Source of the DNA: Roseburia sp.
GTDB lineage: Bacteria > Bacillota > Clostridia > Christensenellales > Pumilibacteraceae
Direction: 5' to 3'
DNA: 64,000 bases
NCBI GenBank assembly: GCA_023665905.1
Contig: JAMPDA010000006.1
Coordinates: forward strand, 1-64,000
The first letter of the stretch is position 1, and each line of letters begins with the position of its first letter. Positions 1 to 8,267 of the stretch are shown piece by piece. The notes under the pieces were generated by a model, which saw only the letters and a program-made list of their open reading frames with translations, ran no database searches and was not told the origin of the DNA. The position numbers and the translations under genes were made by a program.

Positions 1-56
1 TTACTATACACCTTTCACTGTCTACCTTTTCACTTTTCCTTTTTACATCTTCACTC
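1..56 (-). repeat. Remnant of the dispersed palindromic repeat family
   Basis: Read on the minus strand, this segment (GTGAAGATGTAAAAAGGAA and following) closely matches the interior of the repeat units at about 17536-17575 and 17829-17860. The flanking TCATTTCGA arms are not visible because the window begins here. It lies just downstream of the thioredoxin reductase stop codon. Calling it the same family is an inference from a roughly 40-base match. Confidence 0.5.
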
Positions 57-79
57 CGCGCCGCGCGCGTCGCGTCGCG

Positions 80-964
80 TCAGTCTTTAAGCGCGGTCTG
101 GACGGCGATCGCGCCGTCCGCAGCGGCGGTCGTGAGCTGGCGCACCGCCTTTCTTCTGCAATCGCCGGCGGCGTACACGCCCGCGACGCTCGTTCTGCAC
201 AGCTCGTCCGTGACGATATACCCGTCGGCGTCGAGTTCCACGCCGAACGCCGTGTTGTCGGGCTGCTGGCCTATCGCCACGAACAGTCCGTCAAGCTCGA
301 GCGTGCGCTCCGCGCCGTTTTCGGTTATTTTAATGCCGGTGAGCTCATCGGAGCCTAAAAGTTCCTTTACGACCGCGTTCTTCACGAGCCGCACGGTATT
401 GAGCCCTTCCGCGCGCTCGACGAGCGTAGGCTCGGCTCTGTATGTGTCGCGGCGGTGAATTATGTACACGAGTTTTGCTATGTCGGAAAGGTACAGCGCG
501 TCGGTAAACGCGGCGTTGCCGCCGCCGACAACCGCAACGGTTTTATCCGCAAAGAACGCGCCGTCGCACAGCGCGCAATAGCTGACGCCCGAGCCGATAA
601 GCTCCGCTTCGGCGTTCAAGCCGAGCCGACGGTGCTCGCAGCCTGCCGCGATGATGACGCGCTTTGTCTCGTAGCTGCCGATATCGGTGACGACGCGGAG
701 CGCGTCGCCCGTTCTTTCGATGCCCGTCACCGTTTCGCACTTGAACGTCGCGCCGAACTTTTCCGCCTGGTCGAACAGGTCGGAAGCGAACTGCGCGCCC
801 GAAATACTGCCTATGCCGGGATAGTTCTCCACCGTCGGCGCGTCCACTATCTGACCGCCGAACGATTCGCGCTCTATGACGAGCGTCTTTTTATTTGCCC
901 TACAAGCGTAAACGGCGGCGCTAAGCCCCGCCGTTCCGCCGCCGATTATTACAAAATCAAGCAT
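80..964 (-). CDS. trxB: Thioredoxin reductase, NADPH type
   Basis: A 294-aa flavoprotein that passes electrons from NADPH through FAD and a redox disulfide to thioredoxin-like proteins in the cytoplasm. Visible motifs are the FAD dinucleotide loop GGGTAGLSAA near residue 8, the redox pair CALC near residue 132, the NADPH loop VVGGGNAAFTDA, the NADPH-phosphate motif HRRDTYRA, and a C-terminal AAGDC FAD motif. The length fits low-molecular-weight TrxB. Its start overlaps the end of the upstream ribonucleotide reductase by 8 nt, so the two are co-transcribed and translationally coupled. That arrangement suggests it recharges the fused glutaredoxin-like tail of the reductase. It probably shares the NrdR-regulated promoter. 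Confidence 0.92.
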   Translation of the reverse strand: MLDFVIIGGGTAGLSAAVYACRANKKTLVIERESFGGQIVDAPTVENYPGIGSISGAQFASDLFDQAEKFGATFKCETVTGIERTGDALRVVTDIGSYETKRVIIAAGCEHRRLGLNAEAELIGSGVSYCALCDGAFFADKTVAVVGGGNAAFTDALYLSDIAKLVYIIHRRDTYRAEPTLVERAEGLNTVRLVKNAVVKELLGSDELTGIKITENGAERTLELDGLFVAIGQQPDNTAFGVELDADGYIVTDELCRTSVAGVYAAGDCRRKAVRQLTTAAADGAIAVQTALKD

Positions 965-3335
965 TGGCGCTTCCCTTGTCTATGAACTTTTTGATCTCCG
1001 CGACGCCTGCGTATTTATCGAACGCCGTGCCGTTGCTGACCACGAGCGTCGGCGCCTGCTTAACGCCGTACTTCTTCGCACTGTCGGGGTCTTTGACCGC
1101 GTTGATAACGTCAACGTCGATGCCCGCGTCTTTCAAAAGCGGCAGCGCCACTTTGCAGTTCGGGCACGTCGGCGTCGTGAACAGCGAGTAGTGCATCTCT
1201 CCGCCCGTCACGGTCGCCTGCTGTTCTTCCGCGCAGCCGCACTTGTGTCCGGTGTGCGGCGTTTGATACTTCATAGTGTTGTAAACCTTGCGGTCCTTGA
1301 ACTCCTGCGACTTGCCGTCGTTCCAGTTCTGCACGGGCCGGTAGTAGCCGGTGATGCGGCTGTTGACCTCGGTCTTGAGTCCGCACTTCGGGCACTCGTA
1401 CACCTCGCCTGCGATATAGCCGTGGTTGCGGCAAACGGAATAGGTCGGGGACAGTGTAAAGTACGGGAGCTTGTAGTTTTCCGCTATCGTGCGAACGAGC
1501 TTTGCGGCGGCTTTCCAGTCGGGCAGTTTCTCGCCCAGGAATGTATGGAAAACCGTGCCGGACGTATACAGCGTTTGAAGTTCGTCCTGTATCTCCAGCG
1601 CCGAGAACACGTCCTCCGTATAGCCGACGGGCAGGTGCGAGCTGTTGGTGTAGTACGGCGTGCCGTCCTCGTTGGCGGTGATGATGTCGGGATAGCGCTC
1701 CTTGTCGTGCTTGGCGAGACGGTACGTCGTGGACTCCGCCGGCGTCGCTTCGAGGTTGTAAAGATCGCCGTACTCCTCTTGATATATGACGAGCCGCTCG
1801 CGCATGTGATTGAGCACGTTTTTGGCAAACTCCTGCGCGCGCTCGTCGGTAAGATTTGCTCTCAGCCACTTGGCGTTAAGTCCGGCTTCGTTCATGCCGA
1901 CAAGCCCGATAGTCGAGAAGTGATTGTCGAAAGTGCCGAGATAGCGCTTGGTGTAGGGATAAAGCCCTTCGTTCATAAGGCGCGTTATTATGTCGCGCTT
2001 TATCTTGAGCGAGCGCGCCGCAATGTCCATCAGCTTGTCGAGCCGAGTGAAGAAGTCCTGCTCGTTTGCCGAAAGATACGCGAGCCGCGGCATATTGATG
2101 GTGACAACGCCGACCGAGCCGGTGCTCTCGCCGCTGCCGAAGAAGCCGCCCGATTTTTTGCGGAGCTCGCGAAGGTCGAGCCTGAGCCGGCAGCACATAC
2201 TGCGCACGTCGGAAGGCTCCATGTCGGAGTTGATGTAGTTGGAAAAATACGGCGTGCCGTACTTTGCCGCCATCTCGAACAGCAGACGGTTGTTTTCGGT
2301 GTCCGTCCAGTCGAAGTCGCGCGTAATGGAGTACGTCGGTATCGGGTATTGGAAGCCTCTGCCGTTGGCGTCGCCCTCTATCATTATTTCTATAAACGCC
2401 TTGTTGACCATGTCCATTTCTTTCTTGCAGTCTTTGTACTTGAAGTCCATGGGCTTGCCGCCGACTATGGCAGGCTGTTCGGCGAGGTCGGGCGGGCACG
2501 TCCAGTCGAGCGTGATGTTGGAGAACGGCGCTTGCGTTCCCCAGCGCGACGGAGTGTTGACGCCGAATATGAACGACTCGATGCACTTTTTTACCTCGCC
2601 GTACGTGAGGTTATCCACCTTGACGAACGGCGCGAGATAGGTGTCGAAGGACGAGAACGCCTGCGCGCCCGCCCATTCGTTTTGCATGATGCCCAAAAAG
2701 TTGACCATCTGGTTGCACAGCGTCGCGAGGTGGCTCGCCGGCGACGACGATATCTTGCCGGGTATGCCGCCCAATCCTTCCTGTATGAGCTGACGCAGCG
2801 ACCAGCCTGCGCAATATCCGGTGAGCATGGACATATCGTGGATATGTATGTCCGCATTGCGGTGCGCATTGGCTATTTCGTCGTCGTATATCTCGCTGAG
2901 CCAATAGTTGGCGGTAATCGCGCCGGAGTTGGAAAGTATAAGCCCGCCCACCGAGTACGTGACGGTGGAGTTCTCCTTGACGCGCCAGTCGGAAGCTTTT
3001 ACGTAGCTGTCCACAAGCTCTTTGTAATCGAGTATGGTGGACTTCATATTGCGGATCTTTTCGCGCTGCTTGCGATACAGAATGTACGCCTTGGCAACAT
3101 CGGCGTAGCCGGCTTGAATGAGCACCTGCTCTACGCTGTCCTGTATGTCCTCGACGGCTATAAGACCGTTTTGGACCTTGACCGCAAAATCGGCGGTAAC
3201 GCGGAGCGCTATCAAATCGATGATGTCGTCGTTGTACTGTTTCTTCTGGGCGTCGAACGCCTTTTTGATAGCTTGACTTATCTTGGATATGTCAAAATCC
3301 GTCGTCTTGCCGTCTCTTTTTACTACTTGATACAT
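957..3335 (-). CDS. nrdD: Anaerobic (class III) ribonucleoside-triphosphate reductase with fused glutaredoxin-like domain
   Basis: Reduces ribonucleotides to deoxyribonucleotides using an oxygen-sensitive glycyl radical. The 792-aa protein starts with an ATP-cone (MYQVVKRDGK, about residues 1-90), followed by the catalytic barrel. A Zn-type CPKC near residue 648 precedes the glycyl-radical motif SRITGYYRPV, with Gly near 663. After a KCGC stretch, residues about 714-792 form an extra thioredoxin/glutaredoxin-like domain with CPNC near 724. I chose ATG 3335 over the ATG 12 nt upstream because GGAGG lies 5 nt before it. The fused redoxin and downstream trxB suggest a thiol reductant rather than formate. 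The activase nrdG is not in the window. Confidence 0.95.
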   Translation of the reverse strand: MYQVVKRDGKTTDFDISKISQAIKKAFDAQKKQYNDDIIDLIALRVTADFAVKVQNGLIAVEDIQDSVEQVLIQAGYADVAKAYILYRKQREKIRNMKSTILDYKELVDSYVKASDWRVKENSTVTYSVGGLILSNSGAITANYWLSEIYDDEIANAHRNADIHIHDMSMLTGYCAGWSLRQLIQEGLGGIPGKISSSPASHLATLCNQMVNFLGIMQNEWAGAQAFSSFDTYLAPFVKVDNLTYGEVKKCIESFIFGVNTPSRWGTQAPFSNITLDWTCPPDLAEQPAIVGGKPMDFKYKDCKKEMDMVNKAFIEIMIEGDANGRGFQYPIPTYSITRDFDWTDTENNRLLFEMAAKYGTPYFSNYINSDMEPSDVRSMCCRLRLDLRELRKKSGGFFGSGESTGSVGVVTINMPRLAYLSANEQDFFTRLDKLMDIAARSLKIKRDIITRLMNEGLYPYTKRYLGTFDNHFSTIGLVGMNEAGLNAKWLRANLTDERAQEFAKNVLNHMRERLVIYQEEYGDLYNLEATPAESTTYRLAKHDKERYPDIITANEDGTPYYTNSSHLPVGYTEDVFSALEIQDELQTLYTSGTVFHTFLGEKLPDWKAAAKLVRTIAENYKLPYFTLSPTYSVCRNHGYIAGEVYECPKCGLKTEVNSRITGYYRPVQNWNDGKSQEFKDRKVYNTMKYQTPHTGHKCGCAEEQQATVTGGEMHYSLFTTPTCPNCKVALPLLKDAGIDVDVINAVKDPDSAKKYGVKQAPTLVVSNGTAFDKYAGVAEIKKFIDKGSANA

Positions 3336-3356
3336 GAAAACCTCCAAAGCTTGCTC

Positions 3357-3385
3357 ATTATATCACCGCATAATACCTTTGTCAA
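3357..3385 (-). promoter_or_regulatory. nrdD promoter, consensus sigma-A type
   Basis: On the minus strand TTGACA (3380-3385) and TATAAT (3357-3362) are separated by exactly 17 nt, a perfect consensus. The expected transcription start near 3350 leaves a leader of only about 15 nt, which holds the GGAGG ribosome site. Confidence 0.88.
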
Positions 3386-3392
3386 GCCTTTT

Positions 3393-3452
3393 ACCACAAT
3401 ATATTGTGGTTTTTAAAAAAATTTTTGCACAAGCACCACAATATATGCAATT
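3393..3452 (-). promoter_or_regulatory. Tandem NrdR-type boxes upstream of nrdD
   Basis: The perfect 18-bp palindrome ACCACAATATATTGTGGT (3393-3410) lies immediately upstream of the -35 hexamer. A second partial copy beginning ACCACAATATAT follows at 3435-3452. Start-to-start spacing is 42 bp, close to four helical turns, so both face the same side of the DNA. The sequences fit the known NrdR box (acaCWATATATWGtgt), the ATP/dATP-sensing repressor of ribonucleotide reductase genes. The nrdR gene itself is not in the window. Confidence 0.85.
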
Positions 3453-3496
3453 ATAACTATATTGCGCGAAAATTCGGAAAAAGTCGCATAAGATTG

Positions 3497-3520
3497 AAAA
3501 AGGTCGAACACCGTTCGACC
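3497..3520 (-). terminator. Rho-independent terminator after the GH36-like gene
   Basis: On the minus strand an 8-bp stem GGTCGAAC/GTTCGACC with a 3-nt loop is followed by TTTTT. It lies about 30 nt past the GH36-like stop and closes the yitT-htpG-SDR-GH36 operon before the nrdD promoter. Confidence 0.8.
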
Positions 3521-3550
3521 CGAAAAAGCGCGCTTTTTTATGCCAAAGCG

Positions 3551-5392
3551 TCATTCGTAGTCCGCGACCTGACCGAAATGGAAGGTCAGCGAGCCGCACG
3601 TATCGGACGCGTTTTCCACCGTTATGCCGTAGTGCGATAGCGCCGCGCCCGAAAAGGTCTTGTTAAGCTCGCGCACGCGGTATATGGCATGCTCGTCGAG
3701 CCCGCGGAATTTGACGCGGCGTTTTTTTGTTCCGCCGTCCAAAAGGCACACGGCATAGGCTTTGGACTTGTCGCCCGTGACCGCCATGAAGCAGAATTCG
3801 CCGCCCTCGGCGTTTTGTCTGTACAGGTCGCCGGTAACGACCGTCGCGGCGTCGTCCTGATAGGAAAACACCTGCGCGCGTATCGCGCGGCGCGCGTCCT
3901 CGCCGAGTGCGGACGGGTCGAGCTCGTATCCGAGACTGCCGAACGTCGCCGCGTCGAAGCGCGACTTTAGCGGAATACCGTTGTCCGACGGGATACTCAC
4001 GATATTGCGCAGCACGCACAGCGGAAGCGCCGCCGATCGCGCCGCCGTCGCGCCGCCGTCTGTAAATCCGCCCGCTTCCCCGTCGCCGCATACATATTCC
4101 GCGCGCTCGACCGCGATCTCGGGCGCTGCGTAAAGCCGATTGATCAGCCTCTGTTTACCGAGTGTGTCGGGATATCGCGCCGCGCCGCCGTCGGCACGCT
4201 CGCCCTTCAGCAATATGTACTCCGCGCCGTATTCCGAAACGCATTGCATCAGCCGCGAAAACGCAAGCTCCACGGCCTCGTCGCGCGAAAAGTCGAGCGC
4301 GTATCCGCCCTGCTCGCCCGAAGGTAGCGGCGCAGTCAAATCTCTGTGTTCCTCATAAATAACGCCGTCGCTTTCGACGCGCCGCGGATCGACCGCGATG
4401 CCGAGCTTTATGCCGTGCTCTGCACATTCTTCCGCGACGCGCTTGAAGTATTTTATATCTTCGGCACAGCCGTTGTACAGCCCGTCGCCGTCCGCGACAA
4501 AGACGTCCGCGCCGAGCTCCGAAGCGGCGCTTATCGTTTTGGAAAGCTTTTTCGTGTCGCGCACTTCCGTCGGGGTACACAGCGTCACCGGACGACGGCG
4601 CGCAAAAAAGTTTTCTGGAAGCGCCTCGTCGCGTATTATGTCGTGAAACGCGCGCGACACGCCGCCGAAGCCGACGTCCGAGAACACGCAGAGCGTTTCG
4701 GGCGCGACAAAGCTCTCGTCGGGACCCAAAGTTATCTCGTCGCCGAGCGCCGCGCCGAGCGTCGCGCGCGTCGAACGCCCGTCGCACTCGGTCTGCAAGG
4801 TCGCGTTTCCGCCGTACAACAAAAGCATGCCGTACACGTCGCCCGAATATTCGGTCGCGCCGTCGGACGCGCACGCGAAGTTACACTTATTGCGCCGAAG
4901 CGGCGCTCCGCACATTTCGCCGCCGACGTCGAGCTTGCCGTCGAAAACGGTCGCGCAGGCGAGCTTGCCGACGCGAATATTCACGTCGCCGATATTTTTC
5001 AAGACCGCGCGCCGAGCTATTCCGCCGCGCGAATACGGCGTGTAATACAGGTCGAGCACGATCCGCGCGTTATCGTCCTTGAGCGACAGCTTGAGCGTCT
5101 TGCCGCCGCGCAGGACGGGCATATCCTCATACGACGGCTTTTCCGTGACCTCGTAGCCGTCGAAAACAAAATCGAGCCGCAGCTTTTTTTCGCGTCGAAA
5201 AACCTCTATCGCACAAAGCCCGTCCGTCGGGAACTCGGGCTCCGACGTTTCGCCGCCCAGCGCCGCGAGGTCATCCTCGCGCTCGACGCGCTTTCCGAAG
5301 TACGCGCGGCACAGCCGTCCGTCTTTGACTACCACGGAATAGCACATCTCGCCGCCCGTCATATAGAAAAAATCGTCATCGGTGATTATCAT
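3551..5392 (-). CDS. GH36 alpha-galactosidase-like protein, catalytic Asp apparently lost
   Basis: A 613-aa protein recognisable as glycoside hydrolase family 36 by its N-terminal beta-sandwich (LDLYYTPYSRGGIARRAVLKN), the barrel stretch GIKLGIAVDPRRV...YEEHRDL...LDFSRDEAVELAF, and the late GSLGYELDP block. In true GH36 enzymes the nucleophile lies in a K-W-D-M-N-R motif. The aligned position here, near residue 397, reads LLKGERADGG with no Asp. The usual C-x-SGG-R-D acid/base block is degraded to a Gly-rich stretch, although a TD remains. It is also shorter than the usual ~730 aa. There is no signal peptide. GAGGAGAG precedes the ATG. It is the last gene of the yitT-htpG-SDR operon. It may be a non-catalytic sugar binder or a diverged enzyme. 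Confidence 0.7.
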   Translation of the reverse strand: MIITDDDFFYMTGGEMCYSVVVKDGRLCRAYFGKRVEREDDLAALGGETSEPEFPTDGLCAIEVFRREKKLRLDFVFDGYEVTEKPSYEDMPVLRGGKTLKLSLKDDNARIVLDLYYTPYSRGGIARRAVLKNIGDVNIRVGKLACATVFDGKLDVGGEMCGAPLRRNKCNFACASDGATEYSGDVYGMLLLYGGNATLQTECDGRSTRATLGAALGDEITLGPDESFVAPETLCVFSDVGFGGVSRAFHDIIRDEALPENFFARRRPVTLCTPTEVRDTKKLSKTISAASELGADVFVADGDGLYNGCAEDIKYFKRVAEECAEHGIKLGIAVDPRRVESDGVIYEEHRDLTAPLPSGEQGGYALDFSRDEAVELAFSRLMQCVSEYGAEYILLKGERADGGAARYPDTLGKQRLINRLYAAPEIAVERAEYVCGDGEAGGFTDGGATAARSAALPLCVLRNIVSIPSDNGIPLKSRFDAATFGSLGYELDPSALGEDARRAIRAQVFSYQDDAATVVTGDLYRQNAEGGEFCFMAVTGDKSKAYAVCLLDGGTKKRRVKFRGLDEHAIYRVRELNKTFSGAALSHYGITVENASDTCGSLTFHFGQVADYE

Positions 5393-5423
5393 ATTCTCTC
5401 CTCGCCGCTTACATATGTGCCGG

Positions 5424-6200
5424 CTATCCGAATATCTTTGCCGTCACATTGAGAAACAGTTTTTGCGGCAGCACGTGCCTCAGAAAATTCAACACCCTGT
5501 ATTTTGCTCCCACTATATAAAGCGGCTTGCCGCACTTGTTGCAGTGCTTATAAATCTTTTTTGCGGCTCTGTCGAGCTCCATGCGCTTATGCTCGCGCGA
5601 ATCGATCTTTTGCGCCGCGCGCTCCGGCGCGTCGCCGTAGCGTCCGCCGCCCGAACGCTTGACGCGGTTGCGCGTAAACTCCGTCTTTATGTCGCCCGGG
5701 CATATCGTGCTGACTTTTATCCCGAACGACTTGAGCTCCATATACAGTCCGTATGCCGCCATGTTGACGGCGGCTTTGCTCGCGCAGTACATGGCGCGAT
5801 ACGGCAAAGCAAAAAGCGCACACGCCGACGAAATAAAAGCGACGTGCCCGCCTTTTTCCATATATTTGAGCGCCGCCTGCGCAAGCGTGACCGCGCCCGT
5901 AAAATTCAGATCGATCTGCCGCTCGATATCCTCGGTCGGCAAAAGCTCCGTCGCGCCCGAAAGTCCGGCGCCGGCGCAAGCGATAACCGTGTCTATGCGC
6001 CCGTACTTTTGCCCGACGCCGTCCACGGCGCGTATAAGCGCTTCGGTGTCCGTAACATCGACGGCTATGTCGTCGCCGACGGCGGTGCGCGCCATGCCGA
6101 TCACCGTGTCGCCGCTTTGTCTGTACATCTCGGCGAGCGCCTTGCCTATGCCGCTCGTACTGCCCGATATTACGACTACGCGCGCGCTACGCTTTTTCAT
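5424..6200 (-). CDS. Short-chain dehydrogenase/reductase
   Basis: A 258-aa classical SDR. The Rossmann nucleotide-binding loop SGSTSGIG is near residue 12. CAGAG and NFTG sit at the NNAG-like position, the catalytic Ser is in ISSACA, and YCASK supplies the catalytic Tyr and Lys. After the CPGDIKTEF substrate loop the C-terminus is basic and hydrophobic and may be membrane-associated (YRVLNFLRHVLPQKLF). The ATG lies inside the 3' end of htpG (14-nt overlap), which implies translational coupling. The substrate cannot be told. Family members often act on lipids, sugars or steroids. Confidence 0.85.
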   Translation of the reverse strand: MKKRSARVVVISGSTSGIGKALAEMYRQSGDTVIGMARTAVGDDIAVDVTDTEALIRAVDGVGQKYGRIDTVIACAGAGLSGATELLPTEDIERQIDLNFTGAVTLAQAALKYMEKGGHVAFISSACALFALPYRAMYCASKAAVNMAAYGLYMELKSFGIKVSTICPGDIKTEFTRNRVKRSGGGRYGDAPERAAQKIDSREHKRMELDRAAKKIYKHCNKCGKPLYIVGAKYRVLNFLRHVLPQKLFLNVTAKIFG

Positions 6201-8238
6201 TGTCGTTTTCGGCTTTTTCCGGCTTTGCGGTTTTTGCTGTCTTTACGGTCTTTTCCGTTTTTTCGGCATTTGTCGCGTCGGCGCCGGACTTGGGCGCACG
6301 CTTGGTCGCGGTCTTACGTTCGCCGCTCGACGCCTTGCCCGTCTTGCTCGCCGTCGCAGGCTTTTCCGCTTTATCCGCTTTTTCCGGTTTTTCCGCTTTA
6401 TCCGTGGCTTTATCCTTCGGCTTTGCCGCGCCGACGGAGCCGACGCAAGCGAGCAGGCGGTTGAGCGCCGCCAAAAAGTCGGGCTCGGTCTTGTACCCTT
6501 CCGCGAGCAGCGCTTCGTTGTACAGGACGGTCACGGTGTCCGCAAACCTGTCGTCGGGCATGTTCTCCATGTTCTTGACGATGGGATGATCGAAGTTTAT
6601 CTGGAGCACGCGCTCCGCTTTTACGCCGCCGCCCATGGCGTCCATTACGCGCTCCATCTCGAGCGAAACGTCGCCTTTGGCGGCGAGGCACACGGGATAC
6701 GACTTGAGCTTGTCGGTCGCGGCGACAGCCGTTTTGCCCTTGAGCTGTTTTTCCAAACGCTTTATCAGCGCCTCGTGTCCCGCAGTCGTCGCTTTGTCGC
6801 TCGACGCGCCCGACGCAATATTTTCGAACTTATGTCCGTCGTACTCGTCGAGCAGGCGCGCTATAAACTCGTCCACGGGGTCTACAAAGTACAGTATGTC
6901 GCGCCCTGCCTCGCGCGCGCCCTCGAGCTGCGGCAGCATGGATATCTTTTCCTCCGTTTCGCCGCAGGCGTAAAGTATAGTCGCTTTGTCCGCCGCTTTT
7001 TCGACGTATTCTTTGAGCGTTACGGGCTTCTTTTCCGCGTCCGAATAATAGAGCAGCAGGTCCTTGAGCTTGTCCCTGTTCGCGCCGAAATTGTCGTACG
7101 CGCCGAACTTTATCGCTTTGCCGAACGCGTCGAATAACTTTTCGTATTTTCCCCTGTTGTTCTTGAGCAGTTTTTCAAACTCGGAAAGCAGTTTCTTTTC
7201 GAGCCCGTTCGCAATGGCGCGCAGTCTGCGGTCGTGCTGGAGCGTTTCGCGCGAAATATTCAGAGCGAGGTCGGGCGTATCCACCACGCCGCGCACGAAC
7301 CCGAGATATTCGGGAATGAGCTCCGAACATTTGTCCATTATCAACACGCCGTTGCAGTACAGCGAAAGTCCGCGCTTGTAGTCCTTGGTGTAATAATCGA
7401 ACGACGGCTCGCTCGGCACGTACATGAGCGAGGTGTAATCGACCGCGCCCTCTATGCGCGAAGTCACCGTGAGGAGCGGCGGCGTGTAGTCGCGATATGT
7501 GTGCATATAGAATTCGTCCAGCTCGTTCTCGCCCAGCTTGTCCTTTTGCTTTTTCCAAACGGGGATCATCGAGTTGAGCGTGGTCGTCTCCTCCACCGTC
7601 GCGTCGCCGTCCGCGGGCTTATCCGTAAGCATGCGTATGGGATATCTTATATAGTCGGAGTATTTCTTAACGAGCTCGCGCAGTCTGTATTCCTTTATAT
7701 ACTGCGAATAGTCCTCGTCCTCGCCGTCCGATTTGAGCTTGAGTATTACGCTCGTGCCGGGCTCGTCGCGCCGCGCTTCCGATATCTCGAAGCCGGACGC
7801 GCCGTCCGATTCCCACTTGTGCGCGACGGTCTCGCCCACTTTGCGGCTTATGACGGTAACTTTTTCGGCGACCATGAACGACGCGTAAAAGCCGACGCCG
7901 AACTGACCTATAAGGTCCTCGTCGTCCGTTTTGCCGCGCTCTTTCTTAAACGCTTCCGTGCCGCTCGCCGCTATCACGCCGAGATTGTTTTCGAGTTCTT
8001 CCGCCGACATGCCGACGCCGTTGTCCGTAACGGTGAGCGTGCGCGCCGCGGCGTCCGCCTTGAGCTCTATCGCAAAGTCCGCGTCGAGCGACGCGTCGGT
8101 GAGCGACATGAACCTGCGCTTATCTATCGCGTCGGACGCATTGGAAATGAGCTCGCGCAAAAATATCTCCCTGTTCGTGTAAATGGAGTTGATAACGAGA
8201 TCCAACAGTTTTTTGGACTCTGCCCTAAACTCTTTCAT
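6187..8238 (-). CDS. htpG: Molecular chaperone HtpG (Hsp90) with long charged C-terminal tail
   Basis: ATP-dependent Hsp90 chaperone. Residues 1-230 are the GHKL ATPase domain, with FLRELISNASDA (Mg/ATP Asn), DNGVGM and GQFGVGFYA. The middle domain and the dimerisation domain follow. At 683 aa it is about 55-75 residues longer than usual. The excess is a low-complexity Lys/Ala/Glu/Thr tail from about residue 606, resembling histone-like or linker sequence. AGGAGG lies 6 nt before the ATG. It sits 29 nt downstream of yitT and overlaps the SDR gene, so all four genes up to the GH36-like one are probably one operon. Confidence 0.95.
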   Translation of the reverse strand: MKEFRAESKKLLDLVINSIYTNREIFLRELISNASDAIDKRRFMSLTDASLDADFAIELKADAAARTLTVTDNGVGMSAEELENNLGVIAASGTEAFKKERGKTDDEDLIGQFGVGFYASFMVAEKVTVISRKVGETVAHKWESDGASGFEISEARRDEPGTSVILKLKSDGEDEDYSQYIKEYRLRELVKKYSDYIRYPIRMLTDKPADGDATVEETTTLNSMIPVWKKQKDKLGENELDEFYMHTYRDYTPPLLTVTSRIEGAVDYTSLMYVPSEPSFDYYTKDYKRGLSLYCNGVLIMDKCSELIPEYLGFVRGVVDTPDLALNISRETLQHDRRLRAIANGLEKKLLSEFEKLLKNNRGKYEKLFDAFGKAIKFGAYDNFGANRDKLKDLLLYYSDAEKKPVTLKEYVEKAADKATILYACGETEEKISMLPQLEGAREAGRDILYFVDPVDEFIARLLDEYDGHKFENIASGASSDKATTAGHEALIKRLEKQLKGKTAVAATDKLKSYPVCLAAKGDVSLEMERVMDAMGGGVKAERVLQINFDHPIVKNMENMPDDRFADTVTVLYNEALLAEGYKTEPDFLAALNRLLACVGSVGAAKPKDKATDKAEKPEKADKAEKPATASKTGKASSGERKTATKRAPKSGADATNAEKTEKTVKTAKTAKPEKAENDNEKA

Positions 8239-8267
8239 GATCCACCTCCTATCGATAAAGCCCGAAG

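Noticed and set aside
1191-3416. A 741-codon open frame on the plus strand opposite nrdD
   Set aside because: It mirrors the codon structure of nrdD, has Arg/Val/Ala-rich shadow composition, no ribosome site and no recognisable domain. The minus-strand gene is certain.
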